Source: Candidatus Dormiibacterota bacterium
GTDB lineage: Bacteria > Chloroflexota > Dormibacteria > Dormibacterales > Dormibacteraceae
Direction of reading: 5' to 3'
Length of the DNA: 64,000 bases
Assembly (NCBI GenBank): GCA_003139695.1
Contig: PLJM01000021.1
Span: 56,952 to 120,951, forward strand
Made by a program: the position numbers and the translations under genes
Part shown: piece by piece, positions 59,163 to 64,000 of the stretch
Numbering within the stretch: the stretch's first letter is position 1
How the letters are laid out: each line of letters begins with the position of its first letter
Notes under the pieces: model-generated
Databases searched by the model: none
What the model saw: the letters and a program-made list of their open reading frames with translations, nothing else
Told to the model about the DNA's origin: nothing

Positions 59163-60776
59163 GTGGAGGCACATTTGAGGCCGCTACTTCAGCGCCTCGG
59201 CGGTTTCCTCCCCGCGGCGATCGCCCTGGCGCTGCCTACCGTATTCGTACCTGTCGCCGTCGACTCCTACATACTGCCGCGCGCCGCCATCGTTATCGCC
59301 GGCGCGGGCCTCGGCTGCGGCCTCGCGCTGCTGCTCCCTGGCGGGCCATCCTTGGGCCGGCTGCGCCTGCCCCTGATCGCCGCCGCCGGCGCCGCCGGCC
59401 TTGCCTTTGCCTTCTCGGTTTCCTGGCCGCTGAGCTTGGAAGGCTCATATACCCGCTACGAGTCGCTTCCAATCAGGCTCGCTTACCTGGGCCTGCTGGC
59501 AACGCCGGTCTGGCTTCTGCGTGACCGGGCGGCGCGGGACCGGGTGATTCCCGCCTTTGTCATCGGCACTTCAATCGCTGCGGTTCAGGCGCTCGGTCAA
59601 GCCGTCCTGCTCCTGAACCACTCCATCGACTACCGGCCGGACGGCAACCTCGGCAACGCCAACCTGCTCGGCGCTTTGCTGGCGATGGCGATACCGCTCG
59701 CCTTCGCGCGAGGGCTGCTCGCGGCCCGGTTCGGCGTCCTCTGGTGGGCGGGCCTGGCGCTGATGTCCGGCGCGCTCGTGGCGACGACCTCACGAAGCGG
59801 CGGGCTGGGCGCGCTGGCCGGCTGCCTTGCGGTGATCGTGTTCATGCTCAAGGGCAAAAAGGCGCTCGTTGGCGCCGCGGTGGCGCTGGTGATCGTCGGG
59901 GCCGGCTTGGCGCTGATCGTTGCTTCGCCCCTCCGATTCCTCAACGACGACCCCGGGCCCGCTCGCCTTCACCTGTGGTCGGATGCGATACACATGATTG
60001 CGGCGCGGCCGCTCACCGGCTGGGGTGAAGATGCGACGGGCCTCGTCTACGGCCGGTTCCTCAGCGGCGACTGGGCCCCCGAGGTCGACCGTGCGCACTC
60101 GGGTCCCCTTGACATTGCCGCCACCCAGGGACTCATCGGTCTTGGCGCTCTGGCGTGGGTCCTGTTGACGTTGTTTCGCGGTTTCTGGCGCTGGCGTTTC
60201 GCCGGATCGATTGGGCCTCTCGCCGCAGCATGCGTCGGCTACAGCATCTGGGTGCTCTTCAACTTCGACTGGGCTCCCGCCACCGGTGCGTTCTGGCTGC
60301 TGGCCGGCATAGCGTGGTCGGGGGTGAGGGCGGCGGAGAGTGAAGCCGGGTTGGCGCCCCAACCCGCCGGCCGGCAGGCCTCAGGCCCTAAAGCCGCTCC
60401 CGCCCTGGTTGCAGTGGCGCTGGCCGCCGCTGTCGTATGGCTTGGCGCGATGCCCGTGCTGGCTGACGTCTGGTACTACCAGAGTCGATTGGACTTGTCG
60501 GTGGTCGTCGATCCTCTGCAAGGGCGCTACCACTGGGCCCTCGGCCAAGGACTGGTCGCGATCGGATCGACATCTCGTGGGCTGGCCCAGATGCAGCTGG
60601 CAGCAAAGCTGGGTGAGAGCGATCCTCAGCTGTACCTGGACATCGGCGACGCCGATGAGCAACTGGGCCGTGCTGTCGAGGCCCAGGCCGCCTACCGGAT
60701 GGCGGTCACCATCGATCCCTACTTCCGTCCAGCCAGGGATCGGCTGGCGGGCAAAGGCGTGCCTGCATCAGGCTGA
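59163..60776 (+). CDS. O-antigen ligase/polymerase-like membrane protein with TPR-like tail
   Basis: A 537-residue polytopic protein with about 11 membrane segments and the Wzy_C-type motif TSRSGGLGALAGCLAV, then a large loop with PLTGWGEDATGLVYG and HSGPLDIAATQGLIGLGAL. The C-terminal 100 residues hold TPR-like helices (QLYLDIGDADEQLGRAVEAQ AAYR). It may ligate or polymerise a surface glycan, but other glycan-processing roles exist for the family. GTG start; the gene is divergent from clpC. Confidence 0.75.
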   Translation: MEAHLRPLLQRLGGFLPAAIALALPTVFVPVAVDSYILPRAAIVIAGAGLGCGLALLLPGGPSLGRLRLPLIAAAGAAGLAFAFSVSWPLSLEGSYTRYESLPIRLAYLGLLATPVWLLRDRAARDRVIPAFVIGTSIAAVQALGQAVLLLNHSIDYRPDGNLGNANLLGALLAMAIPLAFARGLLAARFGVLWWAGLALMSGALVATTSRSGGLGALAGCLAVIVFMLKGKKALVGAAVALVIVGAGLALIVASPLRFLNDDPGPARLHLWSDAIHMIAARPLTGWGEDATGLVYGRFLSGDWAPEVDRAHSGPLDIAATQGLIGLGALAWVLLTLFRGFWRWRFAGSIGPLAAACVGYSIWVLFNFDWAPATGAFWLLAGIAWSGVRAAESEAGLAPQPAGRQASGPKAAPALVAVALAAAVVWLGAMPVLADVWYYQSRLDLSVVVDPLQGRYHWALGQGLVAIGSTSRGLAQMQLAAKLGESDPQLYLDIGDADEQLGRAVEAQAAYRMAVTIDPYFRPARDRLAGKGVPASG

Positions 60777-60810
60777 GCTGGACGCCCGCACCGTCGCCGG
60801 CGAGTCCGGC

Positions 60811-62007
60811 TTAGGACTCTTCCTCCACGTCTTCGTACTCGTCGGCCCGGTGCTCGGTCCGCGCTGCCGCGAGGGTTGCAGGCGGAGCCGAGAGCTGCTT
60901 CAGGCTGAGCGAGATTCGGCGCCGTGCGGTGTCGATCCCGATCACCTTGACCTGCAGGTCCTCCCCCACCTTGAGGACATCCTCCGTTCGCTCCACGTGA
61001 TCCCAAGAGAGCTCGGAGATGTGCAGCAGCCCTTCGATGCCGGCCATGATCTGCAGGAAGGCGCCGTACTTCTTGGTTTTCGTGACCTGGCCCTCGACGA
61101 TCGAGCCGATGGGCATCGACTGGACGAGCTTCTCCCACGGGTCTTGCTGGAGCTGGCGAAGCGAAAGCGAGATGCGAGTCTGCTCCGGGTCGAGCTTGAT
61201 CACCTTCACGGTGACCTCGTCTCCAAGCTGAAGCACGTCGGTGACCTTGGACACGCGGTCCCAAGAGAGCTCTGAGATGTGGATAAGCCCGTCGGCGCCG
61301 CCGATGTCGACGAACGCTCCATAGCTTGTGATGCCCGACACCGTGCCCTTGACCGTCGTGCCCGTCAGCAGCCGGCTGAACAGGTCCTCGCGCTTGCGCG
61401 CGCGATCCTCGTCCTCGGCCGCCTTCTGGCTGACGATGAGCCGGTTGCGCTTGCGGTTGACCTCCAGGATCTTGACGGGGATCCGCTGGCCCACCAGCGA
61501 CTCCAGGCTGCCGGCGTAAGCCCGCGCGACCTGGCTGGAAGGCAGAAATCCGCGCAGGCCCAGGACGTTGACGATCAGGCCGCCCTTGTTCTGCTCCCGA
61601 ACGTCGGCCTCGATGACCGAGCCGTCGACCTGCTTCTCGGCAGCGACGATCCAGGTGGTCTCCGCTCGCGCCCGCCGAAGGCTGAGGACGACGTTGCCCT
61701 CCTCGTTCTCGGGCTGCAGGACGTAGACCTTGATCTGGTCCCCGGGCTCGAGTCCGACGGAATCGGCCTCGCCGCGGAGCCCAAGCTCCTTGCTGGAGAT
61801 AACACCCTCAGCCTTGGCACCGATGTCGACAAGAACCTCATCGGCATCGACACGAACCACGATGCCATCCACGATGTCTCCGTGGTTTGGAGTCTTGAAG
61901 GCCTCCGATTCGTAATGGAGGTAGTCCTCCATCGTCATCGGGTTGGATGAGTCTCTTTCGGTAGCCTCCTCTTGTTCAGTCAGGACAGCACCGGACTCAT
62001 TTGACAA
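60811..62007 (-). CDS. rpsA: 30S ribosomal protein S1
   Basis: S1 binds mRNA and aids initiation. The 398-residue product has four S1 OB domains, starting near 43, 128, 214 and 300; the last two are the best conserved (GTTVKGTVSGITSYGAFVDI, GSIVEGQVTKTKKYGAFLQI). Four domains are typical of actinobacteria and relatives, against six in E. coli. It starts at TTG 62007 with AGGGGG eight bases upstream. An acidic tail ends EDVEEES. Confidence 0.94.
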   Translation of the reverse strand: MSNESGAVLTEQEEATERDSSNPMTMEDYLHYESEAFKTPNHGDIVDGIVVRVDADEVLVDIGAKAEGVISSKELGLRGEADSVGLEPGDQIKVYVLQPENEEGNVVLSLRRARAETTWIVAAEKQVDGSVIEADVREQNKGGLIVNVLGLRGFLPSSQVARAYAGSLESLVGQRIPVKILEVNRKRNRLIVSQKAAEDEDRARKREDLFSRLLTGTTVKGTVSGITSYGAFVDIGGADGLIHISELSWDRVSKVTDVLQLGDEVTVKVIKLDPEQTRISLSLRQLQQDPWEKLVQSMPIGSIVEGQVTKTKKYGAFLQIMAGIEGLLHISELSWDHVERTEDVLKVGEDLQVKVIGIDTARRRISLSLKQLSAPPATLAAARTEHRADEYEDVEEES

Positions 62008-62078
62008 CGCGCATTCCCCCTAAGGTTTATTGGTGTGGTGTTGGTCGTCAGATCGGCCTCCGCCAGTAACGAACCGCA

Positions 62079-62084
62079 ATTGTA
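62079..62084 (-). promoter_or_regulatory. Candidate -10 element for rpsA
   Basis: The minus strand reads TACAAT, 72 bases ahead of the rpsA TTG, in the 92-bp gap after panC. The -35 is not clear. Confidence 0.4.
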
Positions 62085-62099
62085 CCGCAGAAATCCGAC

Positions 62100-62915
62100 T
62101 TATCCAGGAAAAGGCTGAGCCAGGTCGTGGTTGTCGATCAGACGCGTTTTTCCGATCCAGACGGCCAGCACAGCCAGGGTTCCAGGCGCCCCAAAGGTCT
62201 CAGGATCGACCAGCTCCGCGTAGGCCACCTTGGCCAGCGGCTCGGCCTCGAGAATGTCCAGAATCCCCCGCCGCAGCCGGCTCTGATCTTGCTCGCCCTT
62301 CGCGTACGCCTCGGCCGCCCAGCGTAAGGAGAGGCTGAGGGAGGCTGCGGCCTTTCGCTCGTGCGGCCCCAGGTAGGCGTTCCGGGAGCTGAGCGCCAGG
62401 CCGTTGGCCTCCCGAACCGTCGGGCATACGCAGATCTCGACCCCGGTGTCGAGGTCGAGCGCCAGGCGCTTGACGACCGCGACCTGCTGGGCGTCCTTCT
62501 GCCCGAAGTACGCCCGATCGGGCTGGGTGGCGTTGAGCAGCTTCGCGACAACCGTGGCCACGCCTTCGAAATGCCCAGGACGCAAGCTCCCTTCGAGCGG
62601 CTCGGCCACGCGCCCAACCCTCACGCGAGAGCTGGCGCCGGGCGGATACATAGCGGCGGCGGTTGGCACGTAGACGGCATCGACTCCAGCCTTCGTGAGC
62701 AGCTCGAGGTCGCGGTCAGGGCTGCTCGGATATCGTTCGAGATCCTCGCGGGGGCCGAACTGGATCGGGTTCACGAAAACGCTGACGACGACCATGTCGT
62801 TGTCACTGCAAGCCTTGGCCACAAGGCTCATGTGGCCGGCGTGCAGGGCGCCCATCGTCGGCACCAGCCCGATCGACAGCCCCTCCCGCCGCCACCGGCG
62901 CGAGGCCTCGAGCAT
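62100..62915 (-). CDS. panC: Pantothenate synthetase
   Basis: Joins pantoate and beta-alanine using ATP. The 271-residue product has LVPTMGALHAGHMSL (nucleotide site with HxGH), VNPIQFGPREDLERYP, YFGQKDAQQV, and SSRNAYLGPHE. The N-terminus is about 10 residues short of the usual; the frame upstream (IVLVNPGE) looks like the missing first strand but has no ATG, GTG or TTG before its stop. It follows panB by 31 bp. Confidence 0.95.
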   Translation of the reverse strand: MLEASRRWRREGLSIGLVPTMGALHAGHMSLVAKACSDNDMVVVSVFVNPIQFGPREDLERYPSSPDRDLELLTKAGVDAVYVPTAAAMYPPGASSRVRVGRVAEPLEGSLRPGHFEGVATVVAKLLNATQPDRAYFGQKDAQQVAVVKRLALDLDTGVEICVCPTVREANGLALSSRNAYLGPHERKAAASLSLSLRWAAEAYAKGEQDQSRLRRGILDILEAEPLAKVAYAELVDPETFGAPGTLAVLAVWIGKTRLIDNHDLAQPFPG

Positions 62916-62946
62916 CTCACCAGGGTTGACGAGGACGATCGGAGCG

Positions 62947-63816
62947 CTAGCCGGCGCCGTACTTGACCTCTTCTCGCGGCTCCTTCACTTGCGTTTCCTT
63001 CGATACCGGAGCCACACCGTTGGCCGAGTAACTGTGCTCGGGGCCCGGGAAAGCGCCCGACCCTACCTCCTGGGCGTACTGCTGAGCGGCTTTGCCAATC
63101 TCCTGCGCCAGGTTGGCGTATCGCTTGACGAACTTCGGCGGCTTGCCGCTCGTCATACCGAGCATGTCGTGCAGCACAAGCACCTGGCCATCGGTCCCGG
63201 GACCCGCGCCAATACCGATGGTCGGGATGTGCACGGCGCGCGTGACCCGAGTGGCAACTGCGTTCGGCACACCTTCGAGCACCAGGCTGAACGCGCCGGC
63301 CTGCTCCAGCTCCTTGGCATCCGCGAGGATGCGAGCCGCCTGCGACTCGCTCTTGCCCTGGACTTTGAAGCCGCCCATCTGGTGCACGAACTGCGGAGTC
63401 AACCCCAGGTGACCCATCACGGGTATCCCCATCGCAGTCAGGCGCATGGTGATCTCGACGATGCGACCGCCACCCTCGAGCTTGACCGCATGCATGCCGC
63501 CCTCTTGCAGGAAGCGCCCGGCGCTTGTTATCGCCTGCTCGACCGATGCGTGGTAGGACATGAAAGGCATGTCACCCACAAGAAGGGCTTGCCTGGAGCC
63601 TCGAGACACAGCTTTGGCGTGGTGGATCATCTCGTCCATGGTTACCGGGAGGGTGGTCGGGTAACCGAGCATCACCATTCCCAGGCTGTCGCCGACCAAG
63701 AGGATCGGGATACCCGCTTCGTCGAGAATCTGCGCGCTGAGGTAGTCGTAGGCCGTGAGCATCGCGAAACGACGGCCTTCATCCTTGAATCTCTGGACGT
63801 CCAGGACCGTTGTCAT
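62947..63816 (-). CDS. panB: 3-methyl-2-oxobutanoate hydroxymethyltransferase
   Basis: Makes ketopantoate in the first step of pantothenate synthesis. Motifs: MLTAYDYLSAQILDEAGIP, VGDSLGMVMLGYPTTLPVTM, GGMHAVKLEGGGR and GIGAGPGTDGQVLVLHDMLG. The last 25 residues (from GPEHSYSANG) form a polar tail beyond the barrel. The ATG overlaps the stop of the upstream gene (ATGA), so the pan genes form an operon with it. Confidence 0.95.
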   Translation of the reverse strand: MTTVLDVQRFKDEGRRFAMLTAYDYLSAQILDEAGIPILLVGDSLGMVMLGYPTTLPVTMDEMIHHAKAVSRGSRQALLVGDMPFMSYHASVEQAITSAGRFLQEGGMHAVKLEGGGRIVEITMRLTAMGIPVMGHLGLTPQFVHQMGGFKVQGKSESQAARILADAKELEQAGAFSLVLEGVPNAVATRVTRAVHIPTIGIGAGPGTDGQVLVLHDMLGMTSGKPPKFVKRYANLAQEIGKAAQQYAQEVGSGAFPGPEHSYSANGVAPVSKETQVKEPREEVKYGAG

Positions 63817-64000
63817 TGACGAGATCTCCTTCGGGTCGCTGCCACTTTTCGGGTCAGCGCCCTTCTCGTTTGCTCGGCCGCCGCCGGCTTCAATCCGGCC
63901 TGTTGCGCGATCTCGAGCGCGACGTCGCCGAGCATACGATAAAGGTCGCTTTTGCGCCCTTTACCAGATCTTCCGGTGGGGGCGTCGATCCGGGCGAGGG
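63813..64000 (-). CDS. C-terminal end of a gene upstream of panB, possibly DUF2520 type
   Basis: A 61-residue open end runs from the window edge to a TGA overlapping the panB ATG. It reads ARIDAPTGRSGKGRKSD LYRMLGDVALEIAQQAGLKP and a basic tail. The Y-x-x-L...A-L-x-I-A...G-L pattern resembles the helical C-terminus of Rossmann/DUF2520 proteins, which often adjoin panC in actinobacteria, but the fragment is too short to be sure. The 5' part is outside the window. Confidence 0.5.
   Translation of the reverse strand, partial: LARIDAPTGRSGKGRKSDLYRMLGDVALEIAQQAGLKPAAAEQTRRALTRKVAATRRRSRQ

Overview
The window is high-GC bacterial chromosome. Most genes are on the minus strand. Read from right to left, its backbone matches the long conserved Gram-positive cluster known from Bacillus: clpC, radA, yacL-type PIN/TRAM gene, ispD, ispF, cysS, rlmB, yacP, rpmG, secE, nusG, rplK, rplA, rplJ, rplL, rpoB, rpoC, rpsL, rpsG, fusA, tuf, rpsJ, rplC, rplD, rplW, rplB, rpsS, rplV, rpsC. 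An RDD/SpoIIM/DUF58/MoxR/DUF4350/DUF4129 block resembles one I recall from actinobacteria. The frequent GTG and TTG starts, high GC and lysine/alanine-rich protein tails fit a Terrabacteria lineage (Actinobacteriota, Chloroflexota or Dormibacterota-like). I cannot name the species. I saw no rRNA, tRNA, CRISPR array, transposase or phage gene.

Layout. 1-9008: fused str and S10 operons (rpsL to rpsC, the last running off the left edge), with a nearly identical 75-bp repeat on each side of rplC. 9068-17665: an inserted block with an RsmC-like methyltransferase, an oligopeptide ABC transporter (two ATPases on plus; two permeases and two lipoprotein binding proteins on minus). 17894-25696: rpoC and rpoB, followed on the rpoC side by three hairpins. 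25866-27137: a hairpin-rich repeat and a PLP enzyme on the plus strand. 27366-31173: rplL, rplJ, a GNAT acetyltransferase, rplA, rplK, nusG, secE, rpmG. 31238-38809: accessory genes (TetR with a divergent SnoaL-like gene, an isocitrate dehydrogenase-family protein, an SGNH hydrolase, a PIG-L deacetylase, a 618-residue internally repeated protein, a VOC protein, a lipoprotein, a small orphan). 38834-48181: pyk, yacP, a Clp-N/M50 fusion protease, rlmB, cysS, ispF, ispD, PIN/TRAM, radA. 48367-56494: a second copy of the hairpin repeat, a threonine-dehydratase-like PLP enzyme and the RDD/SpoIIM/DUF58/MoxR membrane module. 56544-64000: clpC, an O-antigen-ligase-like membrane protein, rpsA, panC, panB and the end of one more gene.

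The window therefore combines translation, transcription, protein quality control, isoprenoid (MEP) and pantothenate synthesis with discrete accessory insertions at backbone joints. The most interesting items are the twin 75-bp elements in the S10 operon, a three-hairpin element with paired base changes ahead of two PLP-enzyme genes (a shortened relative lies near the rplJ promoter), the Clp-N/M50 fusion, an SD-masking hairpin before rplJ, and the unrecognised 618-residue repeat protein.
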